The notes under the pieces were generated by a model, which was not told where the DNA came from, did not search any database, and was given only the letters and a program-made list of their open reading frames with translations. A DNA stretch of 8,430 nt from Luminiphilus sp. (GTDB lineage Bacteria; Pseudomonadota; Gammaproteobacteria; Pseudomonadales; Halieaceae), in contig JAHEJH010000144.1 in assembly GCA_024638905.1 (NCBI GenBank), positions 1 to 8,430 on the forward strand, written 5' to 3'. Shown here in pieces: positions 1 through 6,361 of this stretch (positions within the stretch are counted from its first letter, which is position 1; every line of letters begins with the position of its first letter). The position numbers were made by a program, and so were the translations under genes.

Positions 1-237
1 CCGGATATCGCAGGCACTGACAGCGCTAACCCGCTTGCAACTATCCTGTCAGCGGCCATGTTACTGCGCTACTCACTCAATGCGCCGGAGGCTGCTGTAG
101 CCATAGAAGGCGCTGTGGCCTCTGTATTGGCGCAGGGTCTGCGCACGGCGGATTTGATTGTTGATGGCAACCAGGCCGCGGCTGTCGGTACGCGGGTGAT
201 GGGTGACGCCGTTGTGGCGGCGTTACGAGGCCATTAG
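1..237 (+). CDS. leuB: 3-isopropylmalate dehydrogenase, C-terminal part
   Basis: This is the 3' end of a gene cut by the left edge: 78 codons in frame 1 followed by TAG. The visible protein begins PDIAGTDSANPLATILSAAM, which matches the conserved LeuB segment (APDIAGKGIANPLATILSAA type), where the Asp binds substrate and NAD follows nearby. The family enzyme oxidatively decarboxylates 3-isopropylmalate to 2-oxoisocaproate in leucine synthesis, using NAD and a divalent metal in the cytoplasm. The rest of the piece is the usual helical C-terminus, ending DAVVAALRGH. Isocitrate or tartrate dehydrogenases are related, but the NPLATILSAAMLLRYS wording and position just before asd, as in Pseudomonas leuCDB-asd, favour LeuB. 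The asd start lies only 10 bases downstream, so co-transcription is likely. Confidence 0.93.
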   Translation, partial: PDIAGTDSANPLATILSAAMLLRYSLNAPEAAVAIEGAVASVLAQGLRTADLIVDGNQAAAVGTRVMGDAVVAALRGH

Positions 238-241
238 GGAG
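237..241 (+). promoter_or_regulatory. Ribosome binding site of asd
   Basis: GGGAG overlaps the last base of the leuB stop codon and sits 6 bases before the ATG at 248. It would be only 3 bases before the adjacent in-frame ATG at 245, so it favours 248 as the asd start and argues against the longer frame that opens inside leuB. Confidence 0.6.
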
Positions 242-247
242 ACGATG

Positions 248-1279
248 ATGAAGCCAGTGAATGTGGCAGTGGTGGGCGCAACGGGTGCGGTCGGCGAGGT
301 AATGATTGAGATCCTTGAGTCGCGCGGGTTTCCGGTCGACACCCTGTATCCACTGGCCTCTAGCCGATCAGCCGGCAAGTCGGTGCAGTTCCGCGGCAAG
401 CATCACACGGTGCAGGATCTGAGCACCTTTGATTTTTCCCAGACACCGATAGGGTTGTTTTCGGCCGGTGGCGATATCAGCGCCGAATATGCGCCGATTG
501 CGGCCTCTGCGGGATGCGTCGTGATCGACAATACCTCGCATTTTCGTCGCGATGAAGACATCCCTCTCGTGATCCCTGAAGTGAATCCAGAGGCCATCGC
601 GGGCTATCGGTCGAGGGGCATCATTGCCAATCCGAATTGCTCAACTATTGGCATGTTGGTGGCGTTGAAGCCAATTTATGACGCAGTCGGCATTGAGCGA
701 ATCAACGTGGCGACGTATCAGGCGGTCAGCGGCACCGGTAAGGCGGCGATTGAGGAATTGGCGGGACAGACCGCGCGTTTACTGAACGGAAAAGCGCCAG
801 AGCCAGAGGTATATCCAAAGCAGATTGCATTTAATGCGATACCCCACATCGACAATTTTCAGGACAACGGCTATACCCGCGAAGAAATGAAGATGGTCTG
901 GGAAACGCAAAAGATTCTGGGCGACCCCGGCATTCTTGTGAATCCGACCTGTGTGAGGGTGCCGGTCTTCTACGGTCATGCAGAAGCTGTCCACATCGAG
1001 ACCCGAGAGCCCATTTCAGCGGAGCGAGCGAGAGAGGTATTGGAGGGCGCGGCTGGGGTTGCGCTACTGGATCGTCACGAAGCCGGCGGCTATCCGACCC
1101 CGGTCACTGAGGCAGCGGGAGCCGATCCGGTATTTGTGGGCAGGGTTCGTGAGGATATTTCACATCCAAGAGGCTTGAATCTTTGGGTGGTGGCTGACAA
1201 CGTACGCAAAGGAGCTGCCCTGAACAGCGTGCAGATCGCAGAGGTCTTGCTGTCGGAGTATCTCCAGAGCGTTTCGTGA
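248..1279 (+). CDS. asd: Aspartate-semialdehyde dehydrogenase
   Basis: This 343-residue cytoplasmic enzyme makes aspartate semialdehyde from aspartyl phosphate with NADPH. That is the common step towards diaminopimelate/lysine, threonine and methionine, so it normally also supports the cell wall. The N-terminal nucleotide-binding loop is GATGAVG (residues 10-16). The catalytic cysteine is Cys131 in ANPNCSTIG. SGTGK (161-165) follows. Arg237 and the general-base His244 lie in CVRVPVFYGHAEAVHIE. Family length is about 340, so the protein is complete. I start it at the second of two tandem ATGs (245 and 248) because of the GGGAG spacing; the N-terminus MKPVNVAVVGATGAVG is typical. It follows leuB by 10 bases. 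The wording NPNCSTIG and the length match the Pseudomonas-like class rather than the longer E. coli type. Nothing is missing or broken. Confidence 0.97.
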   Translation: MKPVNVAVVGATGAVGEVMIEILESRGFPVDTLYPLASSRSAGKSVQFRGKHHTVQDLSTFDFSQTPIGLFSAGGDISAEYAPIAASAGCVVIDNTSHFRRDEDIPLVIPEVNPEAIAGYRSRGIIANPNCSTIGMLVALKPIYDAVGIERINVATYQAVSGTGKAAIEELAGQTARLLNGKAPEPEVYPKQIAFNAIPHIDNFQDNGYTREEMKMVWETQKILGDPGILVNPTCVRVPVFYGHAEAVHIETREPISAERAREVLEGAAGVALLDRHEAGGYPTPVTEAAGADPVFVGRVREDISHPRGLNLWVVADNVRKGAALNSVQIAEVLLSEYLQSVS

Positions 1280-1292
1280 AGTTGGGACCCTT

Positions 1293-1298
1293 TATATT
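1293..1298 (+). promoter_or_regulatory. Possible -10 box upstream of fimV
   Basis: TATATT (5 of 6 matches to TATAAT) lies in the 86-base gap between asd and fimV, in a locally AT-rich run, with a 10-bp palindrome TTGGCGCCAA at 1298-1307 directly after it. No good -35 hexamer is found at 15 to 18 bases upstream, so a sigma70 promoter here is only a guess. If real, transcription would start near 1305, about 60 bases before the fimV ATG. Confidence 0.25.
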
Positions 1299-1365
1299 TG
1301 GCGCCAAGGAATGGCGGCAGGGCCCAGTGAAAGCCAAACCAAAGGAAGGTAAAGGCGACGAGCCA

Positions 1366-3621
1366 ATGAAAAGAATTTCAATCGTATCCGCTGCTGTTTT
1401 GTCCTCGGCGACCCTATCCGGTGACGGCTGGGCCCTAGGGCTAGGCGAGCTCACACTTTATTCCTATCTCAATGAGCCATTCCGCGCCGAAGTGTCGCTG
1501 CTTGAGGCCGATGCACTCAACGACAATGACGTGCATGTCGATCTGGCCTCTGACGCCGAGTTCGAGAGGCTGGGAGTGTCACGAGACTTCTTCCTGACCC
1601 GCATTAATTTTCAGGTGGAGTCAGATGAGTCAGGGCGTCGGGTGGTGCTGACGACAGAGGCGCCGCTGCGGGAGCCTTACCTTGATTTTGTTGTCGAGGC
1701 GCGGTGGCCTGACGGGCGTCTTTTGCGCGAATATACCGTGTTGATCGATTTGCCACCGAGGCCGGCGGTGTTGGAGCTTCAGGATGCGCCAATCGAAAGA
1801 GCGGCGCAGCCCGACGATCAGGTAGTGGTCTCGGGTGCAGAGAAAGCAAGCGCCGATGCAGGTGGTTACGCGACTGGCGCGTCGGTGAGACCCGTTCCCG
1901 GCGCTCAATACCTTGTAGTGAACACTGACACTTTGTGGCGCATCGCTTCTGATGGCGCCGCGCTGGGCGTCTCGGTAGAGCAGACCATGTTGGAGATCTT
2001 GGCGGCGAACCCGACTGCTTTTCAAGCTGGCAACATTAACGGCTTGAAGTCTGGTTACGTGCTGCAGATTCCAGCCGCCGGGGATATTCGGATCGATCTC
2101 GCGACCGCGCTTGACGAGGTCGCCCTGCAGAATGAGGAATGGGCGCAGGGTGTTGCCCGCGAGTCGCAGGGCCTGACGCTGGTAGCCGATGCTGAAACAA
2201 AGACCGTGGAAGCTTCAGAGCCGGCGGTGGGGCAGTCAGATATGCCTCCTGATACCGCCATGTTGGCTGGAAGCGAAGCGGAGCCCAGTGATGAAGCGCC
2301 TTTGGATGTGCCTACCGCTTCGCTTGGGCGAGAGTTAGAGGCGCTGATTGCGACGGTGAGTCGACTGCAGGAAAGCGTGGACAGTCTTGAGGCGCAGCTC
2401 GCCAAGCGCGACGCAGAACTGGCCTCACTCAGGTCAGCGCTTGTTCAGCAACAGGTAGCCACCCCTGTTCCGGTTGCGGTGGAAACGTCATCTGCCCCGG
2501 CCGGGCAGCCGAATAGCGCGGCACAATCACTGCCGCTGTGGCCCTTTCTGACTGGAATCGCGACATTATTGATCGGCGGTGGGCTGTTGATATGGCGTCG
2601 CACCCGGCGAAATACTGAGTCTGAATCTATTGGCCATGCCGATTTGAAAGACAGTCTCCCTGCTGAGGAGATTGATGAGGTGAGTAGCCCCTCGCGGTTG
2701 TCTGATCCACAGATCATGGTGTCGAAGGTGGTCGAGGAGGCCCAGATATACATTGCCTATGGTCGCACTGACCAGGCGGTGGAGGTACTGAGTGACGCGC
2801 TGGCAGAGGGATTAACCTCGGCCTCGCTAAACATGTGCCTGCTTGAGTGTTACGTCGAGCTGGAACAGTTCGCCGAGGCGGGTGCGCTGTTAGGGCGGCT
2901 GGAGCAGGGAGATAGCCCTGAATTGCTCGAGCGGGCCCGGCAGATGCTACTCGATGCGGGCATGACACTTACCTCGCCTTCAGGAGATACCGTCGCTCAG
3001 CGCAGTGAGGAGCGCGCAGAGGAGTCGGAGGAGGCGTCAGTCCTGAGTGAGCTTTCTTTCTCCGCAGACCCCGCTTTTGCGCTCAACGATGGCCAAGATG
3101 CGGAGCCTGAGTCCGAAGTTGAATCGGTTGATGTCGTTGAGGAGGTGCCCCGGCTCGACGCTGGGCCGTCTGCATTCGAGGATCCGCTGGTACCTGAAAA
3201 ATCTGAGGCGGGGCAGGCGGCATCTTTGTCTTCGATTGAAGATGAGCAAGGTCTGCAGCTGGCACCCCTCGAGGGTGCGGTCGGTGACCGCACTTCGGAG
3301 ACAGGTGCCGACGGTGCTAAATCGGACGAAACAAGGGGTGACGCTTCGTTGTCCCCCGACACATCGGGTCTCGAACTGAGTCCGCTCGATGCTGAGGCCG
3401 ATGCTGCAGAGATACCGACAGCAGAGAGTTTTGATACGACTGAGTCTATCCACGGGGTTGAGACCAACCCCGTGGATAGCAAGCTGGATCTTGCCCGCGC
3501 CTATCTCGATATGGGGGATGAGGACGGTGCTCGTCCTGTGTTGATGGAGGTCATCAAGGAAGGAGACCTACCGCAGCAGGCAGAGGCCCGCGAGTTGCTA
3601 TTGCGGCTAGAGGCGTCCTGA
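1366..3621 (+). CDS. fimV: FimV-type polar hub / pilus assembly protein
   Basis: This is a 751-residue inner-membrane protein of the FimV family, which in Pseudomonas binds peptidoglycan, helps assemble the type IV pilus secretin and organises the cell pole. Residues 1-23 look like a signal peptide, with likely cleavage GWA|LGLGEL, followed by the FimV N-terminal domain (24-130). A LysM domain covers about 181-236 (QYLVVNTDTLWRIA to YVLQIP). A predicted coiled coil spans about 318-363. A single membrane helix covers 391-410, followed by RRTRR. A cytoplasmic TPR-like region is at about 450-531, then a very acidic Ser/Glu/Asp-rich linker at about 540-700. The conserved FimV C-terminal motif runs 703-750 (DSKLDLARAYLDMGDEDGAR). 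The ATG at 1366 was chosen because the signal peptide starts there, with AAAGG 10 bases upstream. A GTG at 1276 overlapping the asd stop would add 30 residues with no signal-peptide logic. The protein is shorter than the roughly 900-residue Pseudomonas FimV, mostly in the linker. The exact role here is inferred from the family. Confidence 0.93.
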   Translation: MKRISIVSAAVLSSATLSGDGWALGLGELTLYSYLNEPFRAEVSLLEADALNDNDVHVDLASDAEFERLGVSRDFFLTRINFQVESDESGRRVVLTTEAPLREPYLDFVVEARWPDGRLLREYTVLIDLPPRPAVLELQDAPIERAAQPDDQVVVSGAEKASADAGGYATGASVRPVPGAQYLVVNTDTLWRIASDGAALGVSVEQTMLEILAANPTAFQAGNINGLKSGYVLQIPAAGDIRIDLATALDEVALQNEEWAQGVARESQGLTLVADAETKTVEASEPAVGQSDMPPDTAMLAGSEAEPSDEAPLDVPTASLGRELEALIATVSRLQESVDSLEAQLAKRDAELASLRSALVQQQVATPVPVAVETSSAPAGQPNSAAQSLPLWPFLTGIATLLIGGGLLIWRRTRRNTESESIGHADLKDSLPAEEIDEVSSPSRLSDPQIMVSKVVEEAQIYIAYGRTDQAVEVLSDALAEGLTSASLNMCLLECYVELEQFAEAGALLGRLEQGDSPELLERARQMLLDAGMTLTSPSGDTVAQRSEERAEESEEASVLSELSFSADPAFALNDGQDAEPESEVESVDVVEEVPRLDAGPSAFEDPLVPEKSEAGQAASLSSIEDEQGLQLAPLEGAVGDRTSETGADGAKSDETRGDASLSPDTSGLELSPLDAEADAAEIPTAESFDTTESIHGVETNPVDSKLDLARAYLDMGDEDGARPVLMEVIKEGDLPQQAEARELLLRLEAS
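3262..3293 (+). repeat. Two overlapping hairpins in the fimV linker
   Basis: GCACCC (3262-3267) pairs with GGGTGC (3273-3278) around the loop CTCGA. GTGCGGTC (3275-3282) pairs perfectly with GACCGCAC (3286-3293) around the loop GGT. The two stems share bases 3275-3278, so they cannot both form. They lie in the part of fimV that encodes the acidic linker. No T-run follows, so this is not an intrinsic terminator. Confidence 0.6.
3446..3479 (+). repeat. Perfect 15-bp inverted repeat inside fimV
   Basis: The left arm CTATCCACGGGGTTG (3446-3460) is the exact reverse complement of the right arm CAACCCCGTGGATAG (3465-3479), with the tetraloop AGAC between. It lies within fimV, covering codons 694-705, exactly where the variable acidic linker meets the conserved C-terminal domain. 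The right arm encodes the conserved start of that domain (NPVDS), while the left arm encodes linker residues (SIHGV). There is no downstream T-tract, so a terminator is unlikely. Confidence 0.9.
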
Positions 3622-3646
3622 GTCATTGAGGCTTTCGGATTCGCCA

Positions 3647-4456
3647 ATGGCCCCAGGCACCCGTGTTGCGGCGCGGATTGAGTACCACGGCGGTCATTAC
3701 CATGGCTGGCAGGCACAACCGCACCTGAGCGTGCCTACCGTTCAGGAGGCACTGGAGGCAGCTCTTCAGGAGATCGCTGGGGAATCCGTGAGGACAACTT
3801 GCGCCGGCCGAACCGACACCGGCGTTCATGGATTTGCGCAGGTGGTGCACTTCGATGACCCGGTCGGCAGGAGCCTCAAGGCCTGGGTCATGGGGACAAA
3901 CCGGCACCTGCCAGCTGATATCAGAGTCCATTGGGCGCAGGAAGTGGGTGAAGCATTTCACGCGCGCTTCAGTGCCACGGCGCGACGATATCGTTACATC
4001 ATCTGCAATACGTCGACTCGACCAGCGCTGCTTCACAGCTTAGTGACCTGGTACCGCCATGCACTCGATGCCGAGCTCATGAATGATGCCGCTGAGACCC
4101 TGCTAGGCGAGCACGATTTTAGCGCCTTTCGGGCGGCGAGCTGTCAGGCATCCTCACCCAATCGATGTGTCACGGCCTGCACTGTTACCAGACAAGGTGA
4201 TTATGTCGTCGTCGACATCACCGCTAACGCTTTTTTGCACCACATGGTGCGCAATATTGTCGGTTCACTATTGGCCGTAGGCTCCCAGTCGTCATCAGTC
4301 GAGTGGTTTGAGATGGTGTTGAGGAATCGAGATCGTACCCAAGCTGCCGACACCGCGCCGGCTGCGGGCCTGTACCTTGTCAGTGTGGCCTATCCTGCAG
4401 CGTTCGGACTCCCGGAGACGCCTGACGGGCCAACCCTTCTATGGGGGCGTCTGTAA
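3647..4456 (+). CDS. truA: tRNA pseudouridine(38-40) synthase
   Basis: The enzyme converts uridines 38, 39 and 40 in the tRNA anticodon arm to pseudouridine. The catalytic aspartate is Asp57 in CAGRTDTGVHG (52-62). Other family signatures are EYHGGHYHGWQAQP (12-25), SVQEALE-like TVQEALEAAL (31-40), FHARFSA (104-110), RRYRYIICN (113-121), ANAFLHHMVRNIVG (193-206) and APAAGLYL (237-244). From the ATG at 3647 the protein is 269 residues, very close to the 270 of E. coli TruA. A TTG at 3626 in the same frame would add seven residues. The ribosome binding site before 3647 is weak (GGA at 3637-3639, 7 bases away), so the start is the least certain point. It lies 25 bases after fimV, the same neighbour as in Pseudomonas, and may be translated from the fimV transcript. 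Confidence 0.95.
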   Translation: MAPGTRVAARIEYHGGHYHGWQAQPHLSVPTVQEALEAALQEIAGESVRTTCAGRTDTGVHGFAQVVHFDDPVGRSLKAWVMGTNRHLPADIRVHWAQEVGEAFHARFSATARRYRYIICNTSTRPALLHSLVTWYRHALDAELMNDAAETLLGEHDFSAFRAASCQASSPNRCVTACTVTRQGDYVVVDITANAFLHHMVRNIVGSLLAVGSQSSSVEWFEMVLRNRDRTQAADTAPAAGLYLVSVAYPAAFGLPETPDGPTLLWGRL

Positions 4457-4478
4457 GCCGCCTGAATACTGCTAGAAT
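4451..4478 (+). promoter_or_regulatory. Extended -10 promoter candidate for trpFBA
   Basis: TGCTAGAAT at 4470-4478 fits the extended -10 pattern TGnTATAAT with one mismatch in the hexamer. The best -35 candidate is CTGTAA (4451-4456, 3 of 6 matches, 16-base spacer), consistent with an extended -10 promoter that tolerates a poor -35. Transcription would begin near 4485, giving a leader of about 18 bases before the trpF GTG. A direct repeat GAATAC (4464-4469 and 4475-4480), 11 bases apart, overlaps it. There is no room for a tryptophan-rich leader peptide, so classical attenuation is not seen here. Confidence 0.5.
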
Positions 4479-4502
4479 ACGCGTTTAGGGACGGGGCGAG
4501 CC

Positions 4503-5132
4503 GTGCGTATCAAGATCTGCGGCATCACGAGACCCGAGGACGCTGAACAAGCCCTTTCACTAGGCGCTGATACCGTAGGCTGCGTGTTCCACGCTGCAAG
4601 CGCCCGACACGTGACGGCGGAGATTGCGCGAGAGATTCACGCTGCTGTCGGTGGGTCGGGCACGCTGGTCGGATTGTTTGTTGATCCGACTGTCGAGCTG
4701 GTGAGGACGGTGCTTGATCGGGTCGAGCTGGACGTTTTGCAGTTCCATGGACAGGAAAGCCCGGCATTCTGTGAACAATTTGAGCGCCCCTACCTGAAGG
4801 CCGTGGCGATGTCAGCTGATGTTGACTTGTCGGCCGTGGATAGTGCGTATTGCTCCGCCCGCGGATTGCTGTTGGATAGCGCGCACGCTGGTCAGTTTGG
4901 CGGTACAGGCCAGCGGTTCGATTGGGCATGGATTCATGAGGGGCTCGAGAGGCGATTGATGTTAGCGGGCGGACTGAACGCTGAGAACGTCGCCGAGGCG
5001 ATTTGTCAGGTGCGACCTGCAGCGGTTGATGTCAGCAGCGGTGTTGAGAGAGAAAAGGGCGTCAAGGACAGTGACCGGATGAGGGCTTTTATTGAAGCCG
5101 CTTTGTCGGAAATGAGCGAAGGTGGATTATGA
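4503..5132 (+). CDS. trpF: Phosphoribosylanthranilate isomerase
   Basis: This 209-residue (beta/alpha)8 barrel enzyme isomerises N-(5-phosphoribosyl)anthranilate to CdRP, the third step from chorismate to tryptophan. The catalytic cysteine is Cys6 in MRIKICGITRPEDA, and the catalytic aspartate is Asp125 in GLLLDSAHAGQFGGTG (121-136). Phosphate-binding loops are LMLAGGLNAENV (152-163) and AVDVSSGVE (174-182). VLQFHG (78-83) is also typical. The length matches the monofunctional family (about 205), so this is not a TrpC-TrpF fusion. It starts at GTG 4503 with GGGG at 4493-4496, 6 bases upstream; no ATG in this frame lies near the conserved N-terminus. The segment usually written SPRxV reads SARHV (33-37), keeping the Arg. 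Its stop overlaps the trpB start by four bases (ATGA), implying translational coupling. Confidence 0.97.
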   Translation: MRIKICGITRPEDAEQALSLGADTVGCVFHAASARHVTAEIAREIHAAVGGSGTLVGLFVDPTVELVRTVLDRVELDVLQFHGQESPAFCEQFERPYLKAVAMSADVDLSAVDSAYCSARGLLLDSAHAGQFGGTGQRFDWAWIHEGLERRLMLAGGLNAENVAEAICQVRPAAVDVSSGVEREKGVKDSDRMRAFIEAALSEMSEGGL

Positions 5133-6349
5133 CCAGTGAAGTAACTCCCGAATTATTTGCGTCAGTGCCAGACCAGAATGGCCGGTTTGGCCGTTTTGGC
5201 GGCAAGTTTGTCGCAGAGACCCTGATGTCGGCGCTCTCGGATTTGGAGCAGTTGTATCAGCGGCTCAAAGACGACGCAGCGTTCCAGCGAGAGTTCGACG
5301 AGGACCTCGCGCACTATGTGGGTCGCCCTTCACCCTTATATGAAGCGGCCCGGCTATCCGATGCCATTGGCGGTGCGAGGATCCTGCTCAAGCGCGAGGA
5401 TTTGAATCACACCGGTGCGCACAAGGTGAACAACACGATTGGGCAGGCACTGCTGGCCAAACATATGGGCAAGAAGAGGGTGATCGCCGAGACCGGGGCG
5501 GGCCAGCATGGAGTGGCCAGTGCGACGGTTGCAGCAAGACTAGGTTTAGAGTGCCACGTATTTATGGGCGAGGAGGATATCCGCAGACAAGCGCTCAATG
5601 TGTATCGAATGAAGCTCTTGGGTGCGCAGGTTGTGTCCGTGACCTCGGGCTCACGGACTTTGAAAGACGCCATGAACGAAGCCATGCGTGACTGGGTCAC
5701 GAACGTGGAGGATACCTTCTACATCATTGGCACGGTCGCAGGTCCTCATCCTTATCCCATGCTCGTACGGGACTTTCAGAGCGTCATTGGGCGTGAGGCG
5801 CGTGCGCAGAGCCTGGCGCAGTACGGTAAGTTGCCGGATGCGCTGGTGGCCTGCGTGGGTGGCGGCTCCAATGCAATCGGACTGTTTCACCCGTTTCTGC
5901 AGGATGAGAGCGTAGCGATGTACGGCGTTGAGGCGGGTGGCAAGGGTTTGGAGACCGGTGAGCACGCAGCCCCGCTGTCGGTCGGCAGTCCTGGCGTTCT
6001 GCACGGTAACCGCACCTATCTGATGCAGGATGAAGACGGACAGATCCTTGAGACCCACTCTGTGTCTGCCGGACTCGATTACCCCGGCGTAGGGCCTGAG
6101 CACGCCTGGTTGAAGGATATTGGCCGGGTCCAGTATGTCGCGGCTAACGATGATGAGGCCCTGGCAGCTTTCCATCGACTGACGCGTGTCGAGGGCATCA
6201 TGCCCGCACTGGAGACGGCGCATGCGATGGCGCATGCTGAGAAGCTTGCCGCTAGCATGTCGCCGGAGCAACACATTGTGGTGAATCTGTCCGGACGAGG
6301 CGATAAGGACATCCTGACGGTGGCCGCCCTCGACGGCATTGAAGTCTGA
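5129..6349 (+). CDS. trpB: Tryptophan synthase beta subunit
   Basis: This 406-residue PLP enzyme condenses indole with L-serine to give tryptophan, in an alpha2-beta2 complex with TrpA through an indole channel. The PLP lysine is Lys99 in HTGAHKVNN (94-102). The catalytic Glu121 lies in AETGAGQHG. The PLP-phosphate loop is GGGSNA (244-249). Ser388 in NLSGRGDKD (386-394) should contact the PLP ring nitrogen. The N-terminus GRFGRFGGKFVAETL is typical of the TrpB1 type, which works with TrpA, not the stand-alone TrpB2. The length is normal. The ATG overlaps the trpF stop, with GAAGGTGG at 5118-5125 inside the end of trpF as its ribosome binding site. trpA follows after 8 bases, so the subunits are made together. 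Confidence 0.98.
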   Translation: MTSEVTPELFASVPDQNGRFGRFGGKFVAETLMSALSDLEQLYQRLKDDAAFQREFDEDLAHYVGRPSPLYEAARLSDAIGGARILLKREDLNHTGAHKVNNTIGQALLAKHMGKKRVIAETGAGQHGVASATVAARLGLECHVFMGEEDIRRQALNVYRMKLLGAQVVSVTSGSRTLKDAMNEAMRDWVTNVEDTFYIIGTVAGPHPYPMLVRDFQSVIGREARAQSLAQYGKLPDALVACVGGGSNAIGLFHPFLQDESVAMYGVEAGGKGLETGEHAAPLSVGSPGVLHGNRTYLMQDEDGQILETHSVSAGLDYPGVGPEHAWLKDIGRVQYVAANDDEALAAFHRLTRVEGIMPALETAHAMAHAEKLAASMSPEQHIVVNLSGRGDKDILTVAALDGIEV

Positions 6350-6361
6350 TCATCGCGATGA
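6350..6361 (+). repeat. 12-bp perfect palindrome over the trpA start codon
   Basis: TCATCGCGATGA reads the same on both strands. It begins directly after the trpB stop codon and contains the trpA ATG (6358-6360). It has no spacer, so as RNA it could form only a small stem with a loop of at least three bases. As DNA it has the symmetry of a dimer binding site. No Shine-Dalgarno-like purine run is present between trpB and the start. Confidence 0.6.

Noticed and set aside
1432..1441. 10-bp palindrome GCCCTAGGGC in the fimV signal-peptide region
   Set aside because: It is short, within coding sequence, and not placed at any start, stop or promoter; palindromes of this size are expected by chance in a GC-rich window.
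3446..3479. The fimV hairpin as a rho-independent terminator
   Set aside because: The stem is strong, but no T-run follows the right arm and the coding frame continues through a conserved C-terminal domain.
3446..3479. Each hairpin arm resembles a DnaA box (CTATCCACG against TTATCCACA)
   Set aside because: Two mismatches each, at both ends of the box, no AT-rich unwinding region, and an intragenic position; not enough for an origin or a DnaA titration site.
2997..3482. Ser-rich 161-codon open frame on the - strand opposite fimV
   Set aside because: The Ser/Ala-rich composition is the mirror of the Glu/Asp/Ser codons of the FimV acidic linker; there is no independent evidence for a gene.
4834..4843. 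Ten-base copy of the hairpin arm (CCGTGGATAG) in trpF
   Set aside because: Both copies encode Val-Asp-Ser with the same common codons; a 10-base match in a window this size is easily chance, and no second arm is nearby.
5178..5200. Repeated TGGCCG-like units near the start of trpB
   Set aside because: They encode the conserved TrpB N-terminal motif GRFGRFGGKF, so protein constraint explains the repetition.
5651..6274. Long open frame of 207 codons on the - strand opposite trpB
   Set aside because: It lies wholly within the highly conserved trpB, its translation has no recognisable motif, and long antisense frames are expected in GC-rich coding DNA.
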